From Pseudomonas farsensis (lineage in GTDB: Bacteria; Pseudomonadota; Gammaproteobacteria; Pseudomonadales; Pseudomonadaceae): a DNA stretch of 64,000 nt. The stretch is from NCBI RefSeq assembly GCF_014268805.2, contig NZ_JABWRF020000001.1, forward strand, positions 1,808,001 to 1,872,000, in the 5' to 3' direction. Positions 16,063-24,645 of this stretch are shown piece by piece; the first letter of the stretch is position 1; each line of letters begins with the position of its first letter. The notes under the pieces are model-generated. The model was given only the letters and a program-made list of their open reading frames with translations, was not told the origin of the DNA and ran no database searches. Both the position numbers and the translations under genes were made by a program.

Positions 16063-16212
16063 CTATCGAGGTGTTCGACAGATCGTCAAATTCGGTTGAG
16101 GCGCGGCAGTGCCACCGGAAATCGACCGAACGGAGGCGGCAGGCTGGCCCGAACGGGATTGGCTAAATCGCCATGCGTAGGTGCTTGGGTAGGCATAAGT
16201 GATGTAAGTCAT
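16063..16212 (-). CDS. Tyr-rich 49-residue ORF upstream of aroF
   Basis: Starts MTYITYAYPSTYAWRF with four Tyr and one Trp in 14 residues and has a good ribosome site (TTGAGGACAG). It lies after the attenuator stem and ends 49 bases before aroF. The tail beyond residue 17 (SQSRSGQPAASVRS...) has no known domain. It could be a second leader peptide, a translational coupling ORF, or a small protein; no database check was possible. Confidence 0.55.
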   Translation of the reverse strand: MTYITYAYPSTYAWRFSQSRSGQPAASVRSISGGTAAPQPNLTICRTPR

Positions 16213-16259
16213 GAAGCTGTCCTCAATAAAAATGTTGAAAGTCAAAGCCCGAAAAAGCA

Positions 16260-16291
16260 AAACCCCCGGTCGGGGAGCCGACCGGGGGTTT
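16260..16291 (-). terminator. Attenuator terminator in the aroF leader
   Basis: A perfect 14-bp stem (16260-16273 with 16278-16291) and 4-base loop, GC-rich, followed on the minus strand by TTTTGCTTTTT. It lies between the leader peptide and the second small ORF. An upstream segment (16306-16316, GGGGCCGCCGA on the minus strand) can pair with the loop and arm (16272-16281, TCGGCTCCCC), a candidate antiterminator. Confidence 0.85.
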
Positions 16292-16347
16292 GAGTATTCT
16301 CATGTTCGGCGGCCCCTCGAAGGTGGGCGCCGGGTAGGTATCGGCGC

Positions 16348-16467
16348 CTAGTGGCTAAACCAATACCCAAAATAGGAGCAGGCAGCAGCGTTACGAGCGG
16401 CAACGGCCAGCACGCGGTGCGCAGGGCGACCGATGTGTTTGGCGAGGTTGCGGGCGGGTATCGACAT
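16348..16467 (-). CDS. aroF leader peptide with YFGYWF control codons
   Basis: 39 codons, MSIPARNLAK... ending SYFGYWFSH and stop. Six of seven residues at 32-38 include Tyr, Phe, Tyr, Trp, Phe in a row broken only by one Gly, immediately before the stop. GGAGAG lies 8 bases upstream of the ATG and a promoter-like sequence 25 bases upstream. A 7-bp hairpin (16326-16332/16342-16348) overlaps the stop codon and the attenuator follows 57 bases later. This is the layout of transcription attenuation by ribosome stalling. Confidence 0.8.
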   Translation of the reverse strand: MSIPARNLAKHIGRPAHRVLAVAARNAAACSYFGYWFSH

Positions 16468-16491
16468 GATGCTCTCCAGTGAATGAGCCCG

Positions 16492-16521
16492 AGCTTACTG
16501 CACCCTGGGCTGCGTGTTCAA
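16492..16521 (-). promoter_or_regulatory. Candidate sigma-70 promoter for the aroF leader
   Basis: On the minus strand TTGAAC (16516-16521) and TAAGCT (16492-16497) are 18 bases apart, placing the start about 20 bases before the leader ATG. Confidence 0.45.
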
Positions 16522-16681
16522 TGGGTAATTGCTATGGCGTTCATTGAGTGCTGCGGCTGCCGCGCTATTGGGGTATTGGACAGGTATAGATAAAAATAGA
16601 GCTTTGCTGATACAAGACGCCATTTGCACCGTTCGACAGGTTACGGGTAGTTTCCCTGCATCGTTTTTCCGGAACCTGTCC

Positions 16682-17755
16682 ATGGACTCTCTCACCCAAG
16701 CCGTCCTCGGCGCGGCCCTGCAGGGCGCGGTCCTGGGCCGTATCCAGGGCCGTCGCGCATTGCTGTACGGCGCAGCCCTCGCCACCGTCCCCGACCTTGA
16801 CGTACTGGTCCGCTATGCCGACCCCGTGTCGCAGATGACCTTCCACCGTGGCCTGACCCATTCGGTGTTCGTGCTCACGGCCATGGCGCTGTTACTGGCG
16901 TGGCTGGTCTGTAGAATGTGGCCACAAAAGGGCTATACCTTGGGGCGTTGTTTCATCGCGTTCTGGCTGGTGCTGATCACCCACCCGGTGCTGGATGCGC
17001 TCACAGTATATGGCACTCAACTGCTGTGGCCGCTGCAAATCACGCCGCAAAGCTGGGCAGCAGTGTTCATTATCGACCCGGTCTATACCGTGCCCTTGCT
17101 GGCGGCGGTGTTCTACGCCGTGGCGAAAGGCTTGCAGGGCAGGGCAGTCGGGGTTTTGTCCATCGCCCTTGCCTTCAGTACCGCTTACCTGGGCTTCGGC
17201 CTTGCCGGGCGCATGGCTGCCGAACAGCGCTTGAACGCCGCATTCGAGCAGCAGGGGATCGCGGTTACCGAAATGCGTGCTGTCCCTATCGCGTTCACAA
17301 CCTTGGTCTGGCGGGGGCTGGCCAAAACCCCGGAGGGCGATTACTACGAAGCGGTGAGCAGTTGGTTCGACAGCGAGCCGCCCGAATTGCTGCGGCTGCC
17401 GCGAAATCTAGCGGCGGGCAAGGTGCTGGATGGCGATCCGTTGCACGATCGGTTGCGCTGGTTCACCGACGACTGGCTGCGCTACGACGTGGTGGGGGAT
17501 GCGTTGGTGGTGACTGACCTGCGCATGGGCATACCTGGCAATTACACTTTCCGTTTCCAAATGGCCGAGCGCGACAACACTGGGCAATGGGTGGTGATCC
17601 AGCCGCGCGGCTGGGTCGGTGGCGGCGCCGCCTCGCTGTTCGATGGGCAGAAGCTGAGGTTGGTCTGGCAGCGCATCTTCACCCAGCAGCCACCTTTGCC
17701 GTTGGCCGCCTGGGCGGCGCAGCCGGAAGGGCATGCCGCTGGAGCCCGGCATTGA
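16682..17755 (+). CDS. Inner-membrane metal-dependent hydrolase (YdjM/DUF457-like)
   Basis: Start set at MDSLTQAVLGAALQGAV (16682), the usual N-terminus of the family; the frame is open from 16529. 357 residues. The N-terminal half has several membrane helices with conserved metal-binding sites (ATVPDLDVL, then FHRGLTHSVF, and HPVLDALTVYGT). The C-terminal half is soluble. Family members are predicted membrane hydrolases of largely unknown substrate. Its promoter region is shared with the divergent aroF leader. Confidence 0.85.
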   Translation: MDSLTQAVLGAALQGAVLGRIQGRRALLYGAALATVPDLDVLVRYADPVSQMTFHRGLTHSVFVLTAMALLLAWLVCRMWPQKGYTLGRCFIAFWLVLITHPVLDALTVYGTQLLWPLQITPQSWAAVFIIDPVYTVPLLAAVFYAVAKGLQGRAVGVLSIALAFSTAYLGFGLAGRMAAEQRLNAAFEQQGIAVTEMRAVPIAFTTLVWRGLAKTPEGDYYEAVSSWFDSEPPELLRLPRNLAAGKVLDGDPLHDRLRWFTDDWLRYDVVGDALVVTDLRMGIPGNYTFRFQMAERDNTGQWVVIQPRGWVGGGAASLFDGQKLRLVWQRIFTQQPPLPLAAWAAQPEGHAAGARH

Positions 17756-17763
17756 TCACCAGC

Positions 17764-18081
17764 CTGCACTGGCCTCATCGCAGGCTGTCGCCAGCTCCCA
17801 CGGAATGGGGCTTGTCGCTATATCGGTGCCGTTTTACGCGGTCATTGTAGGAGCGGCCTTGTGTCGCGATGGGCTGCGAAGCAGCCCCAGCGATTCTGGT
17901 GGGTGCACAGATCCTGGGGCTGCTTCGCAGCCCATCGCGACACAAGGCCGCTCCTACACAATCAAAAGCGACTTGCCCGAAACCATAGAATCTCCCACAG
18001 CGATCGCGCACAGTCGCAACATTGAGGCCTTGTCCAGATCCTGTGGGAGCTGGCGACAGCCGGCGATGAGGCCGGAACAGG
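17764..18081. repeat. REP/BIME cluster
   Basis: This gap (17756-18124) holds three elements. A REP of the CATCGCAGGCTGTCGCCAGC family lies at 17764-17801. A long inverted pair (17846-17958) begins TGTAGGAGCGGCCTTGTGTC and mirrors itself around about 25 bases, the same family as 53216-53329. A third REP (18040-18081) is an inverted copy of the first. Between them are the short modules CATAGAATCTCCCACA and CAACATTGAGGC, also found at 30.4-30.7 and 40.85-41.1 kb. Confidence 0.85.
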
Positions 18082-18124
18082 TTTGCCCGGCCTTTGATCT
18101 TCATCAGCACTCAAGGAGCTTTAC

Positions 18125-18517
18125 ATGAACCGTTACCTGTTGTCCCTGGCGCTTCTGGCAGGCCCCACAATGGCTTGCGAGGTGCAGGTTGACAAAGCGT
18201 ACAAGGACGAGCAGTTCGGCAACTGGGTAATCCCGGTGCAACTCAAGCGCGGCGAGCGCTGCGTCATACACGACTACACCACAGCCGAAGGCCGCAAGAC
18301 CTGGCTTGAGCGCTGGACGCCGGTCGAAAAAATGGGCGCTATCCACCCGGACAAGCTGGGCCGCCTGCACCGCGAATACCGCATCAGCGCACCCAAACCG
18401 ATCAATCGCTACGTGTATACCGCAGGCCCCAAGGCCGGCGAAGAGCAGGTGATTTTCGCAGGGTACCCCAACGGTCGTGAAACACGGGCCGTTGCCTATC
18501 GGCTGATTATCCGCTGA
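18125..18517 (+). CDS. Small exported protein of unknown function
   Basis: 130 residues with AAGGAG upstream. The N-terminus (MNRYLLSLALLAGPTMACEV) is a signal peptide; the Cys after GPTMA could be a disulfide partner of the second Cys (GERCVIHDY) or, less likely, a lipobox. The rest is a short soluble periplasmic domain rich in Lys, Arg and Tyr. I do not recognise a family. It stands 58 bases before a LysR gene on the same strand. Confidence 0.7.
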   Translation: MNRYLLSLALLAGPTMACEVQVDKAYKDEQFGNWVIPVQLKRGERCVIHDYTTAEGRKTWLERWTPVEKMGAIHPDKLGRLHREYRISAPKPINRYVYTAGPKAGEEQVIFAGYPNGRETRAVAYRLIIR

Positions 18518-18575
18518 GCCTTGCAATACGCCGATTTGCACCCATCTTGCAGGGCTGTGCCAACCGGAATGCCCC

Positions 18576-19487
18576 ATGGAACCCAACCGCTTCGGCGACA
18601 TCGCCGCCTTTGTCAGCGCCGTGAAGGCCGGCAGCTTCACCGCCGCGGGTGCAAGCCTTGGCCTGACCCGTTCGGCGGTGGGTAAAAGCATCGCCCGCCT
18701 GGAAGCGCGCATGGCGGTGCGCCTGCTCAACCGCACCACGCGCAAGCTGAGCCTGACCGATGAAGGGCAGGTGGCTTTCGAACGCTGGCAGCAGATTCTC
18801 GATGACCTCGATGAGGTCGATACCACCATGGCCCAGCGCCGGGGTAAGCCCACCGGCACCCTGCGCCTGACCGCACCGCTGTCGTTCGGCCAGCGCCATG
18901 TATTGCCGCTGCTTGACCGCTACCTCAAGCGCTGGCCCGAGCTGCGTGCCGATATTCGCTTCACTGACCGTTTTGTCGACCTGGTCGAAGAGGGCGTAGA
19001 CGTCGCGGTGCGTATCGGTGCGCCTAAAGAAGACTCGCAACTGCTGACCCGCACCGTGGCCTGGCAGCGCTACGTCACTTGCGCCTCGCCCGACTACCTG
19101 GCCGCCCACGGCACGCCGCAGGTGCCGGCGGACCTGTACGGGCATGACAAGATCGCGTTTCTGGTGGGTGAAAAGTCCAGCCCCTGGCGTTTTCATACCG
19201 AAGCAGGCCTGCATCTGTGCGAAGAGCCTGGGCGGCTGAACATCGACAGCTCCGAAGCGCTGCTCGACGGCGCGCGGGCGGGGTTCGGGCTGATTCAACT
19301 GCCTACCTACATCACGGGCGACGACTTGCGCGCCGGCACGCTTGTGGAGGTGCTGCAACAATACCGCCCACCTGCCGACCCCATTCGCATCGTGTACCCG
19401 AGCAAACGCCACCTGTCGCCAAGGGTGCGCGGGTTCATCGATCTGCTGGTAGAAAGCTGGCAGCACGGAGTGCCTTGGGAAGTTTGA
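18576..19487 (+). CDS. LysR-family transcriptional regulator
   Basis: 303 residues. HTH in residues about 15-40 (KAGSFTAAGASLGLTRSAVGKSIARLEARM), followed by NRTTRKLSLTDEG and a substrate-binding domain (FTDRFVDLVEEGVDVAVRIGAPKEDSQL) of the CrgA/YafC-like branch. There is no divergently transcribed partner; the genes downstream are a cold-shock gene and, on the opposite strand, an old yellow enzyme and aldo/keto reductase, which could be targets (inference). Confidence 0.88.
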   Translation: MEPNRFGDIAAFVSAVKAGSFTAAGASLGLTRSAVGKSIARLEARMAVRLLNRTTRKLSLTDEGQVAFERWQQILDDLDEVDTTMAQRRGKPTGTLRLTAPLSFGQRHVLPLLDRYLKRWPELRADIRFTDRFVDLVEEGVDVAVRIGAPKEDSQLLTRTVAWQRYVTCASPDYLAAHGTPQVPADLYGHDKIAFLVGEKSSPWRFHTEAGLHLCEEPGRLNIDSSEALLDGARAGFGLIQLPTYITGDDLRAGTLVEVLQQYRPPADPIRIVYPSKRHLSPRVRGFIDLLVESWQHGVPWEV

Positions 19488-19568
19488 AAGCCCGTCTACA
19501 CTGACCAACGGAACCACTGTTAATAATGCCAGTGGAACCGTTGCGCGGATGCGCGCAAGATGCGGTTA

Positions 19569-19592
19569 CCGAGGTTTGCATCTGCAAGCCTC
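19569..19592 (+). promoter_or_regulatory. Hairpin in the 5' leader of the cold-shock gene
   Basis: CGAGGTTTGCA / TGCAAGCCTCG forms a near-perfect 11-bp stem 40 bases before the start codon. The 144 bases between the LysR stop and the csp start contain no ORF and another dyad (19511-19540), fitting a structured cold-responsive leader. Confidence 0.45.
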
Positions 19593-19631
19593 GTAATGAA
19601 GAAACACAGTTAATGAATGAGGATTCAGAGC

Positions 19632-19844
19632 ATGTCCAACAGACAGACCGGCACAGTGAAGTGGTTTAACGACGAGAAAGGTTTCGGGTTCATCACCCCT
19701 CAGGGTGGTGGCGATGACCTGTTCGTCCACTTCAAGGCGATCGAGTCGGATGGTTTCAAGTCTTTGAAAGAAGGCCAGACCGTCAGCTTCGTCGCTGAAA
19801 AAGGGCAAAAGGGCATGCAAGCCGCTCAAGTGCGTCCTGAGTAA
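19632..19844 (+). CDS. Cold-shock domain protein (CspA family)
   Basis: 70 residues from the ATG at 19632 ([20 protein letters not shown]), with GAGG 9 bases upstream; a start five codons earlier is possible. RNP1 (KGFGFI) and RNP2 (DLFVHF) motifs are intact. Single-strand nucleic-acid chaperone that melts RNA structure. A strong terminator follows. Confidence 0.96.
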   Translation: MSNRQTGTVKWFNDEKGFGFITPQGGGDDLFVHFKAIESDGFKSLKEGQTVSFVAEKGQKGMQAAQVRPE

Positions 19845-19868
19845 GCCAACGCACAGCCCTTGTGCCAT

Positions 19869-19900
19869 AGCCTGAACTGTCATGCAGTTCAGGCTTTTTT
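19869..19900. terminator. Bidirectional terminator between csp and old yellow enzyme genes
   Basis: Perfect 11-bp stem AGCCTGAACTG / CAGTTCAGGCT with a 5-base loop and a T-run to 19900. The preceding bases on the other strand are not a good T-run, so it mainly serves the plus strand. Confidence 0.9.
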
Positions 19901-19927
19901 ATGCCGGCCTCACGGCCGTTGCGGGCG

Positions 19928-21025
19928 TTACGCCTTCTGCATTACCGGGTAATCGGTATAGCCTTCAGCACCATTGGCATAGTCGAACTGCGCCCGATGC
20001 TCGTTCAGCGGCGCTTGCTGCTGTAAACGCTCCACCAGGTCAGGGTTGGCGATAAACGCCCGGCCGAATGCCGCAGCGTCGATCAGGCCACGGTTCAGCA
20101 AGTCTTCTGCTTTTTCAGCCGTGTATGCACCAGCCGCTACGATGACCCCTGGGTAGACCGCACGGATCGCCTTGCGGAACTCGTCGCGCAGCGGTTTGCC
20201 GCCCGACCAGTCTGGCTCTGACAAGTGCAGGTAGGCCAGGTTGCGCTTGGCCAGTTCGCCAATCAGGTACAGGCCCGCAGCTTCCTGGTCTTCCCCGTTG
20301 TCGACGCCGTTGAAGCCCCCCAGCGGGAAAATACGGATGCCCACCCGGTCGGCGCTCCATTGCGCGATGGCGGCGTCTACCGCCTCCAGCACAATCCGTG
20401 CGCGGTTTTCGACGCTGCCGCCGTAGCGGTCTTCACGCAGGTTGGCGCTGGGCGTGAGGAACTGGTGCAGCAGGTACCCGTGGGCGGCGTGCAGTTCGAT
20501 GAAATCGAAGCCGGCCTCGCGGGCATTAGCTGCCGCCTGGCCGAAGTCCCCGACAATTTCAGCGATTTCGGCCTCACTCAGGGCACGTGGGGTGGAGGTT
20601 TCGACGCGCATCAATTGGCCGTGCTCGTCGCGCAGCGTGGTGCGTGCATCGGCAGGCAGCGCCGAAGGTGCCACAGGCGCTGCACCACCGGGTTGCAAGG
20701 ATGTGTGCGAAACGCGCCCGGTGTGCCACACCTGCACCGCGCTGTGGCCACCAGCGCCGTGAATACCTTCATTGACCTGGCGCCAGGCGGCGATCTGCTC
20801 GGCACTGTGAATGCCCGGCGAGCCTGAATAGCCTTTGGCCTGGAAGGAAATCTGCGTCGCTTCGGTGATGATCAGCCCGGCGCTGGCACGCTGGGTGTAG
20901 TACTCGGCCATCAGCGGCGTCGGCACATCACCCGGCTCGCGGCTGCGCAGTCGCGTCAGCGGCGCCATGAATACCCGGTTGGGCAGGGTGAGGGGGCCGA
21001 GCTTGAGCGGTTCGAACAGTTTCAT
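19928..21025 (-). CDS. Old yellow enzyme family alkene reductase (NemA-like)
   Basis: 365 residues from [28 protein letters not shown]-binding TIM barrel; the conserved [30 protein letters not shown] block and active-site Tyr region are present, and [12 protein letters not shown] near the end binds flavin phosphate. Uses NAD(P)H to reduce activated alkenes, and in relatives nitroaromatics. Downstream of an aldo/keto reductase on the same strand (135-base gap), a plausible carbonyl/enone detoxification pair. Confidence 0.92.
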   Translation of the reverse strand: MKLFEPLKLGPLTLPNRVFMAPLTRLRSREPGDVPTPLMAEYYTQRASAGLIITEATQISFQAKGYSGSPGIHSAEQIAAWRQVNEGIHGAGGHSAVQVWHTGRVSHTSLQPGGAAPVAPSALPADARTTLRDEHGQLMRVETSTPRALSEAEIAEIVGDFGQAAANAREAGFDFIELHAAHGYLLHQFLTPSANLREDRYGGSVENRARIVLEAVDAAIAQWSADRVGIRIFPLGGFNGVDNGEDQEAAGLYLIGELAKRNLAYLHLSEPDWSGGKPLRDEFRKAIRAVYPGVIVAAGAYTAEKAEDLLNRGLIDAAAFGRAFIANPDLVERLQQQAPLNEHRAQFDYANGAEGYTDYPVMQKA

Positions 21026-21160
21026 TGAGCACCATCGCAGGTTGAATTGGATGGTGCGCAAGATACAGGGGTGATTGGGGAAAGGGGGGACCGGTACCCC
21101 GGCGTCAACGTCCCCAATGGGGAATATAGGGGCATGCAACAGCGGCACGCCCAACAACGT

Positions 21161-22171
21161 TCACCCGCGGGGCAAGCGCCCGCTGACAAAGTGCGCCACG
21201 TCGTTGAAGCCAGGCGTCGAAGCATGCCCCGGCGTCACCAGCGAGTCGATGAAGGCCTCGTCTTCAGCCGTTACCTTGACCTCCAGGGCACCGGCGTAAG
21301 TGTCCCATTGCGCCTCGGTGCGCGGCCCGACGATGGCCGAGCTGATCAGTTTGTTGTTCAGCACCCAGGCAATGGCGAACTCGACGATGCCCACGCCCTT
21401 GGCTTCGGTATAGGCTTGGACCTGGCGGGCGATGCTCAGTGATTCCTGGCGCCATTCCACCTCCATGATGCGCTTGTCCTGGCGCCCGGCACGGCTGCCG
21501 GCATCCGGCGTGGAGCCGGGTGCGTACTTGCCGCTGAGCACGCCGCGCGCCAGCGGGCTGAACGGCACCACGCCAAGCCCGTGGAAGGCTGCAGCGGTGA
21601 GTTGCTCAGGCTCGGCCTGGCGATTGACGATGTTATAGAGCGGTTGGCTGACCACCGGTTTGGCAACGCCGAGTGTATCGGCCACATGGCAAATTTCGGC
21701 GATGCGCCAGCCACGGAAGTTGCTCACGCCCCAGTAGCGGATCTTGCCTTGCGCCAACAGGTCGCCAATGGTGCGCACGGTCTCTTCCAACGGCACGCTG
21801 TGGTCTTCGCGGTGCAGGTAGTAGATATCCAGGTAATCGGTGCCCATGCGCGTCAGGGTGGCCTCGATGGCATTGAACAGGTGCTTGCGCGACAGGCCGC
21901 TGCGGTTAGGCACGCCGTCGACCGGGCCGTAGCCGGCCTTGGAGGCGACGATCCACTCATGGCGATTGCGCGCCACGGCCTCACCGACGATTTCTTCGGA
22001 GCGCCCGGCGTTGTACACATCGGCAGTGTCGACAAAGTTGATGCCCTGGTCCCAGGCCTTGTCGATGATGCGCAGCGAGTCCTCGGTGCTGGTTTGCTCG
22101 CCAAACATCATGCTGCCGAGGGTCAGGGCCGAGACCTGCAGGCCAGAGGTGCCAAGAGGGCGGTATTTCAT
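21161..22171 (-). CDS. Aldo/keto reductase
   Basis: 336 residues from MKYRPLGTSGLQVSALTLG, with AAAGGAT upstream; the frame opens earlier at 22264. Catalytic Asp and Tyr lie in FVDTADVYNAGRSEE and Lys in WIVASKAGYG; DYLDIYYLHRED follows. This is the YajO/Kv-beta-like NADPH aldo/keto reductase group. The protein should reduce aldehydes or ketones. It may be transcribed with the alkene reductase downstream. Confidence 0.92.
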   Translation of the reverse strand: MKYRPLGTSGLQVSALTLGSMMFGEQTSTEDSLRIIDKAWDQGINFVDTADVYNAGRSEEIVGEAVARNRHEWIVASKAGYGPVDGVPNRSGLSRKHLFNAIEATLTRMGTDYLDIYYLHREDHSVPLEETVRTIGDLLAQGKIRYWGVSNFRGWRIAEICHVADTLGVAKPVVSQPLYNIVNRQAEPEQLTAAAFHGLGVVPFSPLARGVLSGKYAPGSTPDAGSRAGRQDKRIMEVEWRQESLSIARQVQAYTEAKGVGIVEFAIAWVLNNKLISSAIVGPRTEAQWDTYAGALEVKVTAEDEAFIDSLVTPGHASTPGFNDVAHFVSGRLPRG

Positions 22172-22257
22172 TGCCGGGAATCCTTTCATCGCAGAGGTAG
22201 GTCTGCTGTTTTTACACACAAGCCAGGCGCTTTGAAAGGTTTCGCCGGCATTCCAGG

Positions 22258-22275
22258 CTGACACAGCTGTGTCAG
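22258..22275. promoter_or_regulatory. Perfect 18-bp palindrome, candidate enhancer site for the sigma-54 activator
   Basis: CTGACACAGCTGTGTCAG is fully self-complementary. It lies 110 bases upstream of the sigma-54 promoter of the alcohol dehydrogenase and 87 bases upstream of the aldo/keto reductase start on the other strand. Distance and symmetry fit an upstream activating sequence of an AcoR-type protein, but binding is inference. Confidence 0.55.
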
Positions 22276-22384
22276 CGCCGCGCCAGGTGTGCCACGGCTG
22301 CGACAGTCTGGCCTGAACTACAGCGCCTCATGCAGCCGGCACCAAGCCGTCTGCCACCGGCATTACAGCCGCGTTATGCCCCCG

Positions 22385-22400
22385 TGGCACAGGCATTGCT
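22385..22400 (+). promoter_or_regulatory. Sigma-54 promoter (-24/-12)
   Basis: TGGCACAGGCATTGCT matches the consensus TGGCAC(N5)TTGCW with the right 10-base GG-to-GC spacing. It is 58 bases before the ATG of the quinohaemoprotein alcohol dehydrogenase. Confidence 0.88.
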
Positions 22401-22457
22401 CTGGGTTCTTGCGACGCTCTGCTGAGCTGTCGCCATAACAAGAACGGAGAACCAGCC

Positions 22458-24638
22458 ATGACCCAATCCGGCCCGCATCGCCGGCTGTTGCCGAGTGTCT
22501 TGCCCCTTGCCATTGCCCTTAGCCTGTCCTGCCTGCTACCCAGTCACGCCGCCGAGGTGGACGGTGCACGCATCATTGCCGCCGACAAGGAGCCCGGCAA
22601 CTGGATGAGCCACGGCCGCACCTACGACGAGCAGCGCTTCAGCCCGCTGAAGAACATCGACCAGAGCAACGTCAACCAGCTCGGGCTGGCCTGGAGCTAC
22701 AAGCTCGACCTGGACCGTGGCGTCGAGGCGACGCCGATTGTGGTCGACGGCGTGATGTACACCACAGGGCCGTTCTCGGTGGTTTACGCCCTGGATGCGC
22801 GCAACGGCAAGCTGCTGTGGAAATACGACCCGAAATCGGACCGCCAGCGCGCCGGTGAGGCCTGTTGCGATGCCGTCAACCGTGGTGTGGCGGTGTGGCA
22901 GGGCAAGGTCTACGTGGGGGTGCTGGATGGCCGGCTGGAGGCAATCGATGCCAAGACCGGCAAGCGCGTGTGGTCGGTGGACACCCGCAGCGATCATGCC
23001 CGCAGCTACACCATTACCGGGGCGCCGAGGGTGGTCAACGGCAAGGTGGTGATCGGCAACGGCGGCGCCGAGTTTGGCGTACGCGGCTATGTCACCGCCT
23101 ATGACGCGGAGACCGGCAAGCAAGTGTGGCGCTTCTTTACCGTGCCCGGCGACCCGAAACTGCCACCGGAGGACAAAGCCATGGCCATCGCCGCCAAGAC
23201 CTGGCATGGCGATGCGTTCGTCGAGCAGGGTGGCGGCGGCACTGCCTGGGATTCGTTTGCCTACGACCCCGAGCTGAACCTGTTGTACATAGGCGTAGGC
23301 AACGGCTCGCTGTGGGACCCGAAATGGCGCAGCCAGGCGAAGGGCGACAACCTGTTCCTGTCATCCATCGTCGCGGTCAACGCCGATACCGGCGAATACG
23401 CCTGGCATTACCAGACAACTCCCGGTGACGCCTGGGACTTCACCGCCACCCAGCACATGATCCTGGCCGAGCTGCCCATCGACGGCCGCCAGCGCAAGGT
23501 GCTGATGCAGGCGCCGAAAAACGGTTTCTTCTATGTGCTTGACCGCAAGACCGGCGAACTGCTGTCAGCGAAGAACATCGTGCCGGTGAACTGGGCCAAG
23601 GGCATCGACATGAAGACTGGCCGGCCCATTGTCGATGACCAGGCCGCCGCCTACTGGAAGGATGGCAAGCGCAAGCTGGTCACCCCGGCGTTCTGGGGCG
23701 CACACGACTGGCACCCGATGTCTTACAACCCGCAGACGGGCCTGGTGTACATCCCGGCGCACATCATGTCGGCGTACTACGAACATATCCCCGAAGCGCC
23801 CAAGCGCCACCCCTTCAAGAGCGTCTACCAGCTGGGACTGCGCACCGGCATGATGCCTGAAGGCCCGGACGGCCTGCTGGAAATGGCCAAGACCTGGTCC
23901 GGCAAGCTGATTGCCTGGGACCCGGTCAAACAGGCGCCGGCCTGGGAAGTCCCCTACATCACCATCTTCAACGGCGGCACCTTGAGCACTGCCGGCAACC
24001 TGGTGTTCGAGGGTAGCGCCGATGGCCGGGTGATCGCCTACGCGGCCGAGACCGGCAAAAAGCTATGGGAGTCGCCCGCCGCCAGTGGCGTGATGGCGGC
24101 CCCGATCACCTATTCGGTAGACGGCGAGCAGTACGTGACCTTCATGGCTGGCTGGGGTGGGGCGTTCAGCACCTTTGCCGGTGCGCTGAGCTTGCGCGCC
24201 GGGGTTCAGCCGTTCGCCCAGGTGCTCACCTACAAGCTGGGCGGCACCGCCACGCTGCACGAACCGCCAGCGCCGGCCGATGCGCCCAAGCCACCGGCGC
24301 AGACCGGTGATGCGCAGACCATTGCCGCAGGTGCCGCGCTGTATGACGGCAACTGTTCACAGTGCCACGGTATCCACGCCGTCAGCGGCGGTGTATTGCC
24401 CGACCTGCGCAAGCTCAGCGCCGAAAAGCACCAGATGTTTCTCAGCATCCTGTACGGAGGGCGCATCCCCGATGGCATGCCCTCGTTCGCCGACCGCCTC
24501 AAGCCTGACGAGGTGGCCAAACTGCACGACTACCTGATCAAGCGCGCCCATGACCTGCAGACCGAGGGCGATGCCTGGCAGCGTTTCAGCGCCAAGCCTG
24601 CCACCCAGCCGCTTGCCGATAACCATACCCAGGAGTGA
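22458..24638 (+). CDS. Type II quinohaemoprotein (PQQ and haem c) alcohol dehydrogenase
   Basis: 726 residues, GGAG 10 bases upstream. Signal peptide ends near residue 31 (PSHA). The PQQ beta-propeller follows with vicinal Cys136-Cys137 (GEACCDAVN), the characteristic redox disulfide, and repeated W-motifs (GKLLWKYD, GKQVWRFF, GKKLWES). A C-terminal haem c domain has CSQCH at 633-637. Such periplasmic enzymes (P. putida QbdA/QgdA type) oxidise primary alcohols and pass electrons to the respiratory chain. The aldehyde dehydrogenase 7 bases downstream takes the aldehyde onward. PQQ is made elsewhere. Confidence 0.93.
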   Translation: MTQSGPHRRLLPSVLPLAIALSLSCLLPSHAAEVDGARIIAADKEPGNWMSHGRTYDEQRFSPLKNIDQSNVNQLGLAWSYKLDLDRGVEATPIVVDGVMYTTGPFSVVYALDARNGKLLWKYDPKSDRQRAGEACCDAVNRGVAVWQGKVYVGVLDGRLEAIDAKTGKRVWSVDTRSDHARSYTITGAPRVVNGKVVIGNGGAEFGVRGYVTAYDAETGKQVWRFFTVPGDPKLPPEDKAMAIAAKTWHGDAFVEQGGGGTAWDSFAYDPELNLLYIGVGNGSLWDPKWRSQAKGDNLFLSSIVAVNADTGEYAWHYQTTPGDAWDFTATQHMILAELPIDGRQRKVLMQAPKNGFFYVLDRKTGELLSAKNIVPVNWAKGIDMKTGRPIVDDQAAAYWKDGKRKLVTPAFWGAHDWHPMSYNPQTGLVYIPAHIMSAYYEHIPEAPKRHPFKSVYQLGLRTGMMPEGPDGLLEMAKTWSGKLIAWDPVKQAPAWEVPYITIFNGGTLSTAGNLVFEGSADGRVIAYAAETGKKLWESPAASGVMAAPITYSVDGEQYVTFMAGWGGAFSTFAGALSLRAGVQPFAQVLTYKLGGTATLHEPPAPADAPKPPAQTGDAQTIAAGAALYDGNCSQCHGIHAVSGGVLPDLRKLSAEKHQMFLSILYGGRIPDGMPSFADRLKPDEVAKLHDYLIKRAHDLQTEGDAWQRFSAKPATQPLADNHTQE

Positions 24639-24645
24639 CACCGAC

